DNA from: Selenomonas sp.
GTDB lineage: Bacteria; Bacillota; Negativicutes; Selenomonadales; Selenomonadaceae
Reading direction: 5' to 3'
NCBI GenBank assembly: GCA_018052705.1
Contig: JAGPMW010000010.1
Span: 1-64,000, forward strand
DNA length: 64,000 nucleotides
The stretch's first letter is position 1. Each line of letters opens with the position of its first letter. A model generated the notes under the pieces. The model saw nothing but the letters and a program-made list of their open reading frames with translations, had not been told where the DNA came from and made no database searches. Position numbers and translations under genes: made by a program. Below, one piece after another: positions 43,025 to 51,967 of this stretch.

Positions 43025-44062
43025 ATGAACAAGAAAAAGGCAGTTGGTCTGTTACTAGGAACGTTGTTGGCAATGGGGATGCTGGCGGGATGCGGCAGTG
43101 AGGATCAGTCGGCTGATAGTGACAGCGGAGCAGCAAAGGAATTCCTGAATGTCTCGTATGATCCGACGCGTGAGCTGTATGCTGAGTTCAATGAGAAGTT
43201 CAAGCCGGAGTGGAAGGGGCAATCCGGCGAGGACATCACGTTCTCCCAGTCGCATGGCGGTTCGGGCAAGCAGGCACGTTCGGTTGAGGAAGGGCTGGAG
43301 GCGGATGTGGTGACGCTGGCATTGGCTTATGATGTGGATGAGATCAGTCAGGCCGGGCTCATTGATAAGGATTGGATCAAGAAATTCCCTAACAATTCGG
43401 CGCCGTATACGTCGACAATCGTATTTCTGGTTCGCAAGGGCAATCCGAAACAGATCCATGACTGGAATGATCTGACGCGTGAGGATGTGCAGGTGGTTAC
43501 GCCGAATCCCAAGACGTCGGGCGGGGCGCGCTGGAATTATTTGGCGGCCTGTGCTTATGCTAGTGAGCAGTTCCATGGTGATGAGGGTCAGATTAAGGAT
43601 TTTATGAAGAAAATGTTCAGCCATGTTGTCGCTCTGGACTCTGGAGCCCGTGGCGCGACAACGTCCTTTGTGCAGCGTGGTCAGGGGGATGTACTGATTG
43701 CCTGGGAGAATGAGGCCTTGCTGTCGGTGAAGGATGACCCGGATAAATACGAGGTTGTGATTCCGTCGATCAGTATTCTGGCTGAGCCATCGGTGGCGGT
43801 TGTGGATGAAGTGGTTGACCGCAAGGGGACGCGCAAGCTGGCTGAGGCCTACATCAATTATCTCTATAGTGCGCAGGGGCAGGAGATTGCGGCCAAAAAT
43901 TTCTACCGGCCGCGCGATCCGGAGATTGCGGCTAAATATGCCAGTCAGTTCCCCGCTCTTAAGCTGGTGACAATCGATGATGCGTTTGGCGGCTGGGCTA
44001 AAGCGCAGAAGGTACATTTCGCGGATGGCGGATCATTTGACCAGATTTATGAGAAGCAATAA
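43025..44062 (+). CDS. sbp: Sulfate/thiosulfate ABC transporter substrate-binding lipoprotein
   Basis: A 345-residue binding protein. The lipoprotein signal ends in [10 protein letters not shown], so Cys becomes lipid-anchored. The mature part follows the Sbp/CysP family: [53 protein letters not shown] and [15 protein letters not shown], which surround the sulfate oxyanion. The ATG at 43025 follows a GGGAG site, better than the ATG at 43010. It is the first gene of sbp-cysTWA-aprAB-cysDN and stands 55 nt after the leader terminator. Confidence 0.94.
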   Translation: MNKKKAVGLLLGTLLAMGMLAGCGSEDQSADSDSGAAKEFLNVSYDPTRELYAEFNEKFKPEWKGQSGEDITFSQSHGGSGKQARSVEEGLEADVVTLALAYDVDEISQAGLIDKDWIKKFPNNSAPYTSTIVFLVRKGNPKQIHDWNDLTREDVQVVTPNPKTSGGARWNYLAACAYASEQFHGDEGQIKDFMKKMFSHVVALDSGARGATTSFVQRGQGDVLIAWENEALLSVKDDPDKYEVVIPSISILAEPSVAVVDEVVDRKGTRKLAEAYINYLYSAQGQEIAAKNFYRPRDPEIAAKYASQFPALKLVTIDDAFGGWAKAQKVHFADGGSFDQIYEKQ

Positions 44063-44094
44063 GCAGGCAGTTTGAGAAAGAGAGGCTAATATTG

Positions 44095-44919
44095 ATGAGG
44101 GGGAACCGCAAGATCATCCCAGGGTATTCGTTTACGCTGGGTGTTACATTCTTTTATTTGTCGCTGATCCTGCTGATCCCTTTAGCGGCGTTTGTTCTGT
44201 ATGCGAGTGGTATGGGCTGGGCAAAATTTTGGGCTGAAATCGCTGATTTTCGGGTGTTTCATGCCTATGCCATCAGTTTCGGCTGTGCATTGGCAGCAGC
44301 TGTGATCAATGCGGTATTCGGTCTGCTGATTGCCTGGGTACTGGTCCGCTATGATTTTCCGGGCAAGCGTATTCTGGATGGGCTGATTGATTTGCCATTT
44401 GCGCTGCCCACGGCAGTGGCGGGTATTGCGCTCACGACGCTTTATGCGGAGAATGGCTGGCTCGGACGATACTTCTATGCCGCGGGTATTCCCTCAGCGT
44501 TTTCCGTGCTTGGTATCACGATTGCGTTGATCTTTGTTGGTATTCCGTTCGTGACCCGCAGTGTACAGCCTGTTCTGCGCGATCTGGACCCGCAGCTTGA
44601 GGAGGCTGCCCGCATGTTAGGCGCAGATGAGCGGCGTACATTCTGGTCGGTGATTTTTCCGGAACTGGTGCCGCCGCTGCTCACTGGTTTTGCGCTGGCT
44701 TTTGCCCGTGGCATTGGAGAGTATGGCAGTGTCGTATTTATTGCCGGTAATCTTCCCTATGCGACGGAGATTGCGCCGCTGCTGATCATGGCCAAGCTGG
44801 AGCAGTTCGACTATCAGGCGGCAGCAGCGATTGCTATCGTGCTGATGGGATTGTCTTTTGCAATCCTGCTGGGGATCAATGGCTATCAGCGATATCGGAT
44901 GAGGAAGATGGGGGTGTGA
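44095..44919 (+). CDS. cysT: Sulfate ABC transporter permease CysT
   Basis: A 274-residue inner-membrane permease with six hydrophobic segments and the ATPase-contacting EAA loop (LDPQLEEAARMLGADERRTFW). DLPFALPTAVAGIAL is typical of CysT/CysU. Start at the ATG at 44095, with a GAGAGG site upstream. It pairs with CysW, 3 nt downstream. Confidence 0.94.
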   Translation: MRGNRKIIPGYSFTLGVTFFYLSLILLIPLAAFVLYASGMGWAKFWAEIADFRVFHAYAISFGCALAAAVINAVFGLLIAWVLVRYDFPGKRILDGLIDLPFALPTAVAGIALTTLYAENGWLGRYFYAAGIPSAFSVLGITIALIFVGIPFVTRSVQPVLRDLDPQLEEAARMLGADERRTFWSVIFPELVPPLLTGFALAFARGIGEYGSVVFIAGNLPYATEIAPLLIMAKLEQFDYQAAAAIAIVLMGLSFAILLGINGYQRYRMRKMGV

Positions 44920-44922
44920 GGT

Positions 44923-45750
44923 ATGCGTAGAGCAAAACAGTCATGGCGCTGCTGGGTGATGATCAGTATGGCGGCAGCGTTTCTATTCGTCATGCTGGTT
45001 CTGCCCCTGCTGCTCGTGTCAATCGAGGCGCTGCGTAAGGGCTGGACGGCCTATATGGCGGCGCTGACGGAGCCTTTTGCCGTCAAGGCGTTATACCTTA
45101 CGCTTGAGGCGACGGTACTGGCGGTTGTACTCAATACGTTGTTTGGTCTGGCTTCGGCCTGGCTGCTCACGAAATATGATTTTCGTGGCAAGGCCTGGCT
45201 GGGGGCATTCATTGATCTGCCCTTTGCAATTTCGCCAGTGGTAGCCGGTCTGTTTTTTATTATGCTGTTTGGGCGGATGAGTCCGCTGCATCCCTTCCTG
45301 CAGGCTGAGCATATTGCGATTGTCTTTGCGGTGCCGGGCATTATACTGGCTACCATCTTCGTGACGCTCCCGTTTATTACCCGGGAGCTGATACCGGTGA
45401 TGGAGGCGCAGGGACGCAGTGAGGAGGAGGCAGCGGCAACGATGGGCGCTGGTGGCTGGACGATATTTCGCCGGGTGACACTCCCAAATATCCGCTGGGC
45501 GCTGCTGTACAGCGTTATCCTTTGTACGGCCAGAGCACTGGGCGAGTTTGGTGCAGTCTCAGTGGTGTCCGGACATATTCGGGGTAAAACAAATACTCTG
45601 CCGCTGCATATCGAGATCTTGTATAACGAATATAATTTTACGGCGGCTTTTGCCGTAGCGTCCATTCTCGTACTGCTGGCAGTTGCGATTTTGGTCGTAC
45701 GCAATCTGGTGGAATGGCAGGCGAAAAGGGGGAGTGAAAATGCCGATTGA
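44923..45750 (+). CDS. cysW: Sulfate ABC transporter permease CysW
   Basis: A 275-residue permease partner of CysT. Six membrane segments, the DLPFAISPVVAGLFF motif, FITRELIPVMEAQGRSEEEA as the coupling loop, and GEFGAVSVVSGHIRG are CysW traits. It overlaps cysA by 11 bp, so the two are probably translated together. Confidence 0.94.
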   Translation: MRRAKQSWRCWVMISMAAAFLFVMLVLPLLLVSIEALRKGWTAYMAALTEPFAVKALYLTLEATVLAVVLNTLFGLASAWLLTKYDFRGKAWLGAFIDLPFAISPVVAGLFFIMLFGRMSPLHPFLQAEHIAIVFAVPGIILATIFVTLPFITRELIPVMEAQGRSEEEAAATMGAGGWTIFRRVTLPNIRWALLYSVILCTARALGEFGAVSVVSGHIRGKTNTLPLHIEILYNEYNFTAAFAVASILVLLAVAILVVRNLVEWQAKRGSENAD

Positions 45751-46804
45751 AGTAGAGCTGAGGCAGATAGGAAAAATGTTTGGCAGCTTTCAGGCCGCAG
45801 ATGATGTCAATCTTCAGGTGGAAAAAGGTCAGCTGGTCGGACTGCTCGGCCCGTCAGGCAGTGGCAAGACAACAATCCTGCGCATGATCGCAGGACTAGA
45901 GACGCCGGATACAGGAGATATTCTGATTGGCGGGCGCCGGGTCAATGATCTGCCACCGGGCAGGCGGGGCATTGGTTTTGTTTTTCAAAACTATGCTTTG
46001 TTCCGGCACATGACGGTTCGCGAGAATATTGCCTTTGGGTTGAAGGTGCAGCATTTGCCGGCAGCGAAGAGCCGGGAACGGGTCGATACGCTGATTGAGC
46101 TGATTGGGCTCAAGGAGTTCGGCAGCCGCTATCCGCTGCAGCTGTCGGGCGGCCAGCGTCAGCGGGTCGCGTTTGCCCGGGCGCTGGCACCGCAGCCGGA
46201 GCTGCTGCTGCTCGATGAACCGTTTGCGGCAATCGATGCGAAGGTTCGCAAGGAACTGCGCCAATGGCTGCGGCAGACGATTCATCAGCTGGGAATTACG
46301 AGTATTTTTGTGACGCATGATCAGGATGAGGCGGTAGAGGTGGCAGATTCTATTCTGATTACCAGCCGGGGGCGTATCGAGCAGAGCGGGACACCGGTCG
46401 AGATCTATCAGCATCCGCAGACACCATTTGTGGCCGATTTTATTGGCGAGGCCATACATGTGCCGGACTATACGATTTTTAAGGGATTTCAGAATGGTGA
46501 AGGGGATCACGAGGGAATCATACGGCCGGAGTTCCTGGAGGTCGGAGCTGATGAGAGTGAGATTCTCATGCCGCTGGCTGCGGAGCGCGGGATCGTCCGA
46601 GGGACTTATTTCCGGGGCAGCAATGTTCAGGTGGATATCGAGGTTTGCGGGCAGGTACTGCGGGCCTGGCGCAGTCTTGAGAAACGGCCTTTACAGGAGG
46701 GCGATGAGGTACTGGTCCTGATTCATCGGATCTACAGTTTTGCTCATGGGCAGACACAGATTATCGAAAATCAGGCCAAGCAGGATATTTCGGTGGTCAT
46801 TTGA
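45740..46804 (+). CDS. cysA: Sulfate ABC transporter ATP-binding protein
   Basis: A 354-residue ATPase with Walker A GPSGSGKTT, Q-loop VFQNYALF, signature LSGGQRQRVAFARAL, Walker B LLLLDEPFAAID and the switch His in FVTHDQDEA. A C-terminal regulatory/TOBE-like region follows. The ATG at 45740 follows AAGGGGGAG inside the cysW end. It powers sulfate import through CysTW. Confidence 0.95.
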   Translation: MPIEVELRQIGKMFGSFQAADDVNLQVEKGQLVGLLGPSGSGKTTILRMIAGLETPDTGDILIGGRRVNDLPPGRRGIGFVFQNYALFRHMTVRENIAFGLKVQHLPAAKSRERVDTLIELIGLKEFGSRYPLQLSGGQRQRVAFARALAPQPELLLLDEPFAAIDAKVRKELRQWLRQTIHQLGITSIFVTHDQDEAVEVADSILITSRGRIEQSGTPVEIYQHPQTPFVADFIGEAIHVPDYTIFKGFQNGEGDHEGIIRPEFLEVGADESEILMPLAAERGIVRGTYFRGSNVQVDIEVCGQVLRAWRSLEKRPLQEGDEVLVLIHRIYSFAHGQTQIIENQAKQDISVVI

Positions 46805-46820
46805 TGGGAAGGAGCAGGAT

Positions 46821-48512
46821 ATGCAGAAAATAGAGAAATCAGCCGATATCCTGATTATTGGCGGTGGTGCCGCGGGCTGTTTTGCTGCTATCACGTTGGC
46901 AGATAAGCATCCGGAGATGAGCGTGCTGCTGGTGGACAAGGCAAATATCCGGCGTAGTGGCTGTCTGGCGGCGGGAGTCAATGCACTCAATGCGTATATC
47001 GGGATTGGACATACGCCAGAGGACTATGTGGATTATGCGGCGGCTGATGCAGCCGGCATCGTGCGGGAGGACCTGCTGCTCTCGATGGCCAGAGGACTTA
47101 ATGCGGTTACGCGGCAGATGGAGCAGCTGGGCCTGGTCATCCTGAAAGATGAAGCTGGCAACTATGCCTCTCGTGGCTGGCGTAATATCAAGATTAATGG
47201 CGAGAATATCAAGCCGCTGCTGGCAGCGGCAGTTCGGCAGTCTCCATCGGTCGAGGTGGTCGAGCATGTGGCTGTGGTGGACTATCTGCAGGCCGCGGAT
47301 GGGAAGACGGTAACTGGTGCCTGGGGCATCAGTGTTCGGGAGGACACGGTGTATTTCCTGCAGGCGAAAGTGGTCATCTGTGCGACGGGCGGTGCATCGG
47401 GGCTTTATCGGCCAAACCACCCGGGCAGTGCCCGGCACACGATGTGGTATAGCCCGTTCAATACTGGAGCAGGTTATGCGATGGGACTGAGGGCCGGCGC
47501 AGAGATGACAACTTTTGAAATGCGGTTTATAGCCTTGCGCTGCAAGGATACGATAGCGCCGACGGGGACGCTGGCGCAGGGAGTCGGAGCGCAGCAGGTC
47601 AATGCACAGGGCAGGCATTATCAGGCCGCCTATGGCAATACAACGTCCGAGCGCCTCTATGCCGTGGTCAGCGAGAATCTGGCCGGGCGGGGTCCCTGCT
47701 ATTTGGAGACCCATGGGATTACGGCGGAGCAGCAGGCTTCGCTCGAGAAAGCCTATCTTAATATGGCGCCGGCGCAGACGATGCGCTGGCGGGAGACTGG
47801 GCTTGGGCCGTCAGCAGCCGATGTGGAGATTGAGGGGACGGAGCCTTATGTGGTCGGTGGGCATACGGCCAGTGGTTATTGGATCGACACTCGTCGGGCG
47901 ACGACACTGCCGGGGCTGTTTGCGGCCGGGGACGTGGCTGGTGGGTGTCCACAGAAATATGTGACCGGGGCTTTTGTTGAAGGGCGCATTGCAGCCGAAG
48001 CGGCAGCTGAGTATGCGGCTGGCAGGCCGCTGCCAGCCGCCGCTGCCGGCCAGTGGCAGCAGATCCTGGCCCGGGTCAGGCGGTTGCGCGCGGCCCCGAC
48101 GGGAGCAGTGTTATTTTCGACGGATGGGTTGGAGGAGGCCATGCAGCAGGTTATGGATGAGTATGCGGGTGGCATTGCAACGGCCTATCGCTACACGGAG
48201 CAGCAGCTTCGGCTGGGCCAGAAACATATCGCCCGGCTGATCCGGCTCAGCGAGAGCCTGCGGGCGAGGGATGGTTATGATCTTTTAAAGCTGTTTGAGC
48301 TGCAGGAGCGGCTGCTGGTCTGCCGCGTACTCATCGAACATCTGCTGGCCCGGCGTGAGACGCGCTGGCATAGTTTTGCGGAGAACATGGACCATCCGGG
48401 TCGCAGCCATGATTTCGAGAAATATGTCAATTCCCGGCTGGAACAGGGGGAGGTCCGGATTATCTTCCGCGATCTGGTGAAGCGAGGTGAGCACTATGAG
48501 CATCAGCATTGA
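46821..48512 (+). CDS. aprA: Adenylylsulfate reductase alpha subunit-like flavoprotein (AprA-like)
   Basis: A 563-residue FAD protein of the succinate dehydrogenase/fumarate reductase flavoprotein superfamily. It has a dinucleotide-binding start (ADILIIGGGAAGCFAAI), a second FAD contact (VVICATGGASGLYRPN) and the FAAGDVAGGCPQKYVTGAFVEG end loop. Its place between the sulfate importer and cysDN, with a two-cluster ferredoxin partner overlapping its 3' end, indicates APS reduction to sulfite plus AMP. Dissimilatory AprA is longer (about 620-660 residues). Catalytic residues were not checked by alignment. The ATG at 46821 follows GGGAAGGAG. Confidence 0.85.
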   Translation: MQKIEKSADILIIGGGAAGCFAAITLADKHPEMSVLLVDKANIRRSGCLAAGVNALNAYIGIGHTPEDYVDYAAADAAGIVREDLLLSMARGLNAVTRQMEQLGLVILKDEAGNYASRGWRNIKINGENIKPLLAAAVRQSPSVEVVEHVAVVDYLQAADGKTVTGAWGISVREDTVYFLQAKVVICATGGASGLYRPNHPGSARHTMWYSPFNTGAGYAMGLRAGAEMTTFEMRFIALRCKDTIAPTGTLAQGVGAQQVNAQGRHYQAAYGNTTSERLYAVVSENLAGRGPCYLETHGITAEQQASLEKAYLNMAPAQTMRWRETGLGPSAADVEIEGTEPYVVGGHTASGYWIDTRRATTLPGLFAAGDVAGGCPQKYVTGAFVEGRIAAEAAAEYAAGRPLPAAAAGQWQQILARVRRLRAAPTGAVLFSTDGLEEAMQQVMDEYAGGIATAYRYTEQQLRLGQKHIARLIRLSESLRARDGYDLLKLFELQERLLVCRVLIEHLLARRETRWHSFAENMDHPGRSHDFEKYVNSRLEQGEVRIIFRDLVKRGEHYEHQH

Positions 48513-48807
48513 TGCCACGCGATGCATCGGTTGTGGCCGCTGCGCCGAGGTCTGCCCCGGAAATCTGCTGCAGCTGTCAGCGGGACGGGCGGTCATCCGT
48601 GAAGCCCGGGACTGCTGGGGCTGCACGGCCTGCATCAAGTCGTGTTCCAAGGCGGCAATCAGCTATTATCTGGCAGCCAGTCTGGGCGGGGCTGGTGGCA
48701 GGCTATATGCAGATGATGGTCCACAGCAGCTGATCTGGCGGCTGGAACTGGCTGATGGATCATCGCAGCAGATCATTGTAAACAAGGCCGAGGCCAATCA
48801 ATATTGA
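48496..48807 (+). CDS. aprB: Adenylylsulfate reductase beta subunit-like ferredoxin (AprB-like)
   Basis: A 103-residue iron-sulfur protein with two [4Fe-4S] motifs, CIGCGRCAEVCP and CWGCTACIKSCSK, and a short C-terminal strand region. It would pass electrons to the FAD of the AprA-like subunit. The start codon lies 17 bp inside the aprA end, behind GAGGTG, so translation is coupled. It is shorter than dissimilatory AprB (about 150 residues), which also fits an assimilatory variant. Confidence 0.85.
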   Translation: MSISIDATRCIGCGRCAEVCPGNLLQLSAGRAVIREARDCWGCTACIKSCSKAAISYYLAASLGGAGGRLYADDGPQQLIWRLELADGSSQQIIVNKAEANQY

Positions 48808-48836
48808 TTGACGGTTGAAGATAGGAGAGAATGCAA

Positions 48837-49643
48837 ATGGCAATGGATCATCTGGACCAATTGGAAGCAGAAAGTATCTATATTCTGCGGGAAGCATATA
48901 AGAAACTGGGCAAGCTGGGAATGCTCTGGTCAATCGGCAAAGATTCGACGGTGCTGCTGTGGCTGGCCAAGAAGGCCTTTTATGGTCATGTGCCATTTCC
49001 GTTTATCCATGTGGATACAAAGCATAAGATTCCGGCAATGATCGAATATCGGGATCGTGTGGCCAAAGAGCTGGGACTCGATCTCATCGTCCATACCAAC
49101 TGGGAGGCTATCCATGCGGGCATGGGACCGGATAAAGGCCGGCTTGCCTGCTGCAAGGCGCTCAAGACCGATGGCCTGCGCCAGGTGGTAAAGGAGTATG
49201 GTTTTGACGGATTGATTGTTGGTGTGCGCCGGGATGAAGAAGGTTCCCGCTCCAAGGAACGGGTATTCAGTGAACGTACGCGGGATGACGGCTGGGACTA
49301 TACCAATCAGCCGCCAGAGCTTTGGGACCAGTTCAAGACGGATTTCCCGAAAGGCAATCATATTCGGGTTCATCCGATCCTGGCCTGGAGCGAGGTGGAT
49401 ATCTGGGAGTATATCCGCCGGGAACAGATTCCAATCATCGATTTATATTTTGCCAAGAATGGCAAGCGATATCGGAGCCTTGGCTGCGCCTGCTGTACAG
49501 GAAGAATCGATTCGGAGGCGGACACGCTCGATAAGATCATTGAGGAACTCAAGCATACGAAGACGGGCGAGCGGGCGGGCCGCAAGCAGGATCAGGAAGA
49601 TGCCTATGCGATGCAGAAACTGCGTAAAGAGGGGTATATGTAA
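48837..49643 (+). CDS. cysD: Sulfate adenylyltransferase subunit 2
   Basis: A 268-residue PAPS-reductase-fold ATP pyrophosphatase that makes APS from sulfate and ATP. It has the PP-loop-type [42 protein letters not shown] and the [11 protein letters not shown] end. The ATG at 48837 is chosen (9 nt from AGGAG). The ATG at 48831 would be too near the site. It shares one base with cysN. Confidence 0.96.
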   Translation: MAMDHLDQLEAESIYILREAYKKLGKLGMLWSIGKDSTVLLWLAKKAFYGHVPFPFIHVDTKHKIPAMIEYRDRVAKELGLDLIVHTNWEAIHAGMGPDKGRLACCKALKTDGLRQVVKEYGFDGLIVGVRRDEEGSRSKERVFSERTRDDGWDYTNQPPELWDQFKTDFPKGNHIRVHPILAWSEVDIWEYIRREQIPIIDLYFAKNGKRYRSLGCACCTGRIDSEADTLDKIIEELKHTKTGERAGRKQDQEDAYAMQKLRKEGYM

Positions 49644-51370
49644 TGGAACAGAATGCGAAAGAAGAAGGGCTGCGCGTCGTTGTGGTCGGTCATGTGGATC
49701 ATGGGAAATCAACCGTTATCGGCCGACTGCTTTATGATACGGAGTCATTGCCTGAAGGCGCGGTGGACAAGGTCCGGCGCATCGCCAAGGAGACGGGCAA
49801 GCCGTTCGAGTATGCGTATCTGCTGGATGCTTTTGAGGAAGAACAGAAGCAGGGCATCACGATTGACACGACGCAGATCCAGTTCGCGACCGACAAGCGG
49901 GAATATGTCATCATCGATGCCCCAGGTCATAAGGAATTTCTCAAGAACATGATCTCCGGTGCAGCAAATGCGAATGCGGCGCTGCTCATCGTCGATGCGC
50001 AGCAGGGCGTGCAGGAGCAGTCCCGCCGCCATGGCTACATGCTGAGTCTGCTGGGCATTCGTAAGGTTTATGTGGTGATCAATAAGATGGATCTGGTCAG
50101 CTGGTCGGAGATGGCATTCCATCAGGCAGCCAAAGATATGAAAGAATTTCTCGACGGACTTGGCGTTCATCCGCTGCGCTATATCCCCGTATCGGGATTT
50201 CTCGGCGACAATATTGCTACGCCATCGGTCAATATGCCCTGGTATGATGGCGCCACTTTACTGAACTCTCTGGACCTGTTGGAAGGAGAGGCCAGTATTG
50301 CGGATAAGGCGCTGCGGCTGCCGATACAGGATGTGTTCAAATTTGATGACCGTCGGATCATTGCTGGCCGGATCGAGTCAGGCCAGCTTCATGTGGGCGA
50401 TGAAATTGCAATCTATCCTTCTGGACGGCGAACGACGATTACTGAGATTGCGTGCTGGCAGGAACGGGATCGCCGGACCACGGCTGCTGCTGGGGAGTCG
50501 ACAGGAATCATTGTCAAAGATGAATTCTTCAATCAGCGTGGTGAAATTATCACGCATCCCAGTGATGAGCCGCCAGCAGTATCCAATCGTCTGCGTGCAT
50601 CGTTGTTCTGGATGGGGAAAGAACCGCTGCGGCTGAATAAGACTTACAAGCTCAAACTTGCTACGCAGGAAGTCGAGGCCGAGGTTGAAAGCATTGTCAA
50701 GACCATCGACGCATCGAATCTCGACAGCCGTGAGGGGGTCAGTGAGATCCAGCTTAACGATGTGGCCGAGGTAATTCTACGGCTGAAGGACACCATTGCG
50801 TTTGATGTGTTCCAATCCCATCAGGCTACGGGGCGTTTTGTACTGGTCGACGGTTATGATGTGGCTGGTGGAGGAATCGTGGTGACGGCAGAATCCGCGG
50901 CAGACACTCAGGATCCTGTATTTATCGGCGAACGGATAACAGCTCGGGGAGACCTGTTTGATGAGTTCTACTATGATGTGGAACGCTACACGATAACGAA
51001 GGTTGCGGCTGCCCCGCAGAGTACCTATCGGGTCGGCGATACGATCCCGACCAAAGGACTCAGCTTTGACTATCCGGCCGATTTCGACATACTGGTTTTG
51101 CGCGATCAGGCAGCTATAGCGGTCCGCCAGCGCCAGATTACGGCTATTTGCCCGCTGTCAGAATATCAATACAGCGGCTATCCGCTGATCAATGGGCGGG
51201 GCTTTGGTTTGAAGGTGCGGGATGAGGCTGCCCTTCAGCAGCTGCTCACAGAGTATTCTACTCTGGTCACTGGACAGGCAGCGCCCAAGCAAAGGGCAGA
51301 TTTTGCGAATCGCAATTATTTCCTGAACCAGTACCGGACATTGAAATTCTATTTTGATTATGTAATCTGA
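49643..51370 (+). CDS. cysN: Sulfate adenylyltransferase subunit 1 (GTPase) with an unusual C-terminal extension
   Basis: A 575-residue translation-factor-like GTPase that drives APS formation by CysD. G-motifs: [25 protein letters not shown] and NKMDLVSW. Domains II and III follow to about residue 450. E. coli CysN has 475 residues. CysNC fusions add an APS kinase with its own Walker A. Here the extra C-terminal 100 residues ([18 protein letters not shown], then [16 protein letters not shown]) contain no second P-loop, so this is not an APS kinase. Its role is unknown. Confidence 0.93.
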   Translation: MEQNAKEEGLRVVVVGHVDHGKSTVIGRLLYDTESLPEGAVDKVRRIAKETGKPFEYAYLLDAFEEEQKQGITIDTTQIQFATDKREYVIIDAPGHKEFLKNMISGAANANAALLIVDAQQGVQEQSRRHGYMLSLLGIRKVYVVINKMDLVSWSEMAFHQAAKDMKEFLDGLGVHPLRYIPVSGFLGDNIATPSVNMPWYDGATLLNSLDLLEGEASIADKALRLPIQDVFKFDDRRIIAGRIESGQLHVGDEIAIYPSGRRTTITEIACWQERDRRTTAAAGESTGIIVKDEFFNQRGEIITHPSDEPPAVSNRLRASLFWMGKEPLRLNKTYKLKLATQEVEAEVESIVKTIDASNLDSREGVSEIQLNDVAEVILRLKDTIAFDVFQSHQATGRFVLVDGYDVAGGGIVVTAESAADTQDPVFIGERITARGDLFDEFYYDVERYTITKVAAAPQSTYRVGDTIPTKGLSFDYPADFDILVLRDQAAIAVRQRQITAICPLSEYQYSGYPLINGRGFGLKVRDEAALQQLLTEYSTLVTGQAAPKQRADFANRNYFLNQYRTLKFYFDYVI

Positions 51371-51374
51371 ACGC

Positions 51375-51420
51375 AAAAGCCAGACAGCTGCATGGGATAC
51401 ATGTACGGTCTGGCTTTTCT
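51375..51420 (+). terminator. Terminator of the sulfate operon
   Basis: AAAAGCCAGAC and GTCTGGCTTTT form an 11-bp stem with a long loop containing a small CATG repeat, and TTTTCTTG follows. Confidence 0.85.
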
Positions 51421-51522
51421 TGTCAACCATGGAGGTTGTTGGTGCGTTTATTGGACCTGTTTAATTCTGGCTTATCTCGATTAGTCAGCTGAATAAACTG
51501 TGGCAGAAAATAAGAAAAACAC

Positions 51523-51551
51523 TTGACTTTCATGGGAGGCTGAGCTATGAT
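51523..51551 (+). promoter_or_regulatory. Sigma-A promoter of the sulfite-reduction/sulfur-carrier operon
   Basis: TTGACT and TATGAT have a 17-nt spacer. The start near 51558 lies about 10 nt before leader element 2, the same geometry as in the sulfate operon. Confidence 0.75.
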
Positions 51552-51567
51552 AAAAATATCAGTTTAT

Positions 51568-51730
51568 AAAACATATACAAATAATATGATTAAACGGAAT
51601 ACCGTAGGTCATTCGAAACACGAAAGCCTGCTGGAACCGCACGAGAGCCATGTAGAGCATCAGTTATCCGGCAGATTGCAGTCGGTGCTGGGCATCTGCT
51701 GGAGACGTCTGCGATTCCAGCAGGCTTTTT
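51568..51730 (+). ncRNA. Conserved leader element 2 with terminator (candidate sulfur-responsive attenuator or riboswitch)
   Basis: The second copy of the 62-nt element (51568-51629). It keeps the AGGU-ca-UUCG-N5-CGAA-a-GCCU hairpin. The terminator stem is AAAGCCTGCTGGAA (51623-51636) with TTCCAGCAGGCTTT (51715-51728), extended inward by CGCA/TGCG and followed by T5. Relative to copy 1 the stem bases after AAAGCCT differ on both arms so that pairing is kept (ATGG/CCAT against GCTGGAA/TTCCAGC). The interior also holds GCAGAT/ATCTGC. The terminator ends 27 nt before the ThiS-like gene. Confidence 0.7.
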
Positions 51731-51757
51731 CTTTTGGAAGAGGAAGGAAAATAGGAC

Positions 51758-51967
51758 ATGAAGGTAGCAGTGAATGGTGAACCGCTCGAGTTGGCAGGGG
51801 AAATCAACATCAAGGAACTATTAGTGGCTGCCAAGGCAGATCAGCCGGAATATGTGACGGTGCAGCTTAATGGAGAGTTCATTGATCATTCTGGATTTGA
51901 GGATACCTTTGTCAAAGAAGGCGATACGATAGAATTTCTGTATTTCATGGGAGGCGGTGCACGATGA
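51758..51967 (+). CDS. ThiS/HcyS-like sulfur carrier protein with a masked C-terminus
   Basis: A 69-residue ubiquitin-fold carrier (MKVAVNGEPLEL start, QLNGEFI, EGDTIEFLYFMGGG end). Mature carriers must end in Gly-Gly to be adenylated and thiocarboxylated. Here two more residues, Ala-Arg, follow GGG. In Wolinella succinogenes the carrier HcyS likewise ends with an extra Ala that the JAMM protease HcyD removes. The next genes encode an E1-like enzyme and a JAMM protease, so this is probably an HcyS-type carrier for cysteine, homocysteine or thiamine sulfur. The ATG follows GGAAGGAAAATAGGA, and the stop overlaps the next start. Confidence 0.88.
   Translation: MKVAVNGEPLELAGEINIKELLVAAKADQPEYVTVQLNGEFIDHSGFEDTFVKEGDTIEFLYFMGGGAR

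Noticed and set aside
49643-51370. CysNC bifunctional enzyme (with APS kinase)
   Set aside because: Length suggested it, but the C-terminal part has no Walker A and is only about 100 residues.
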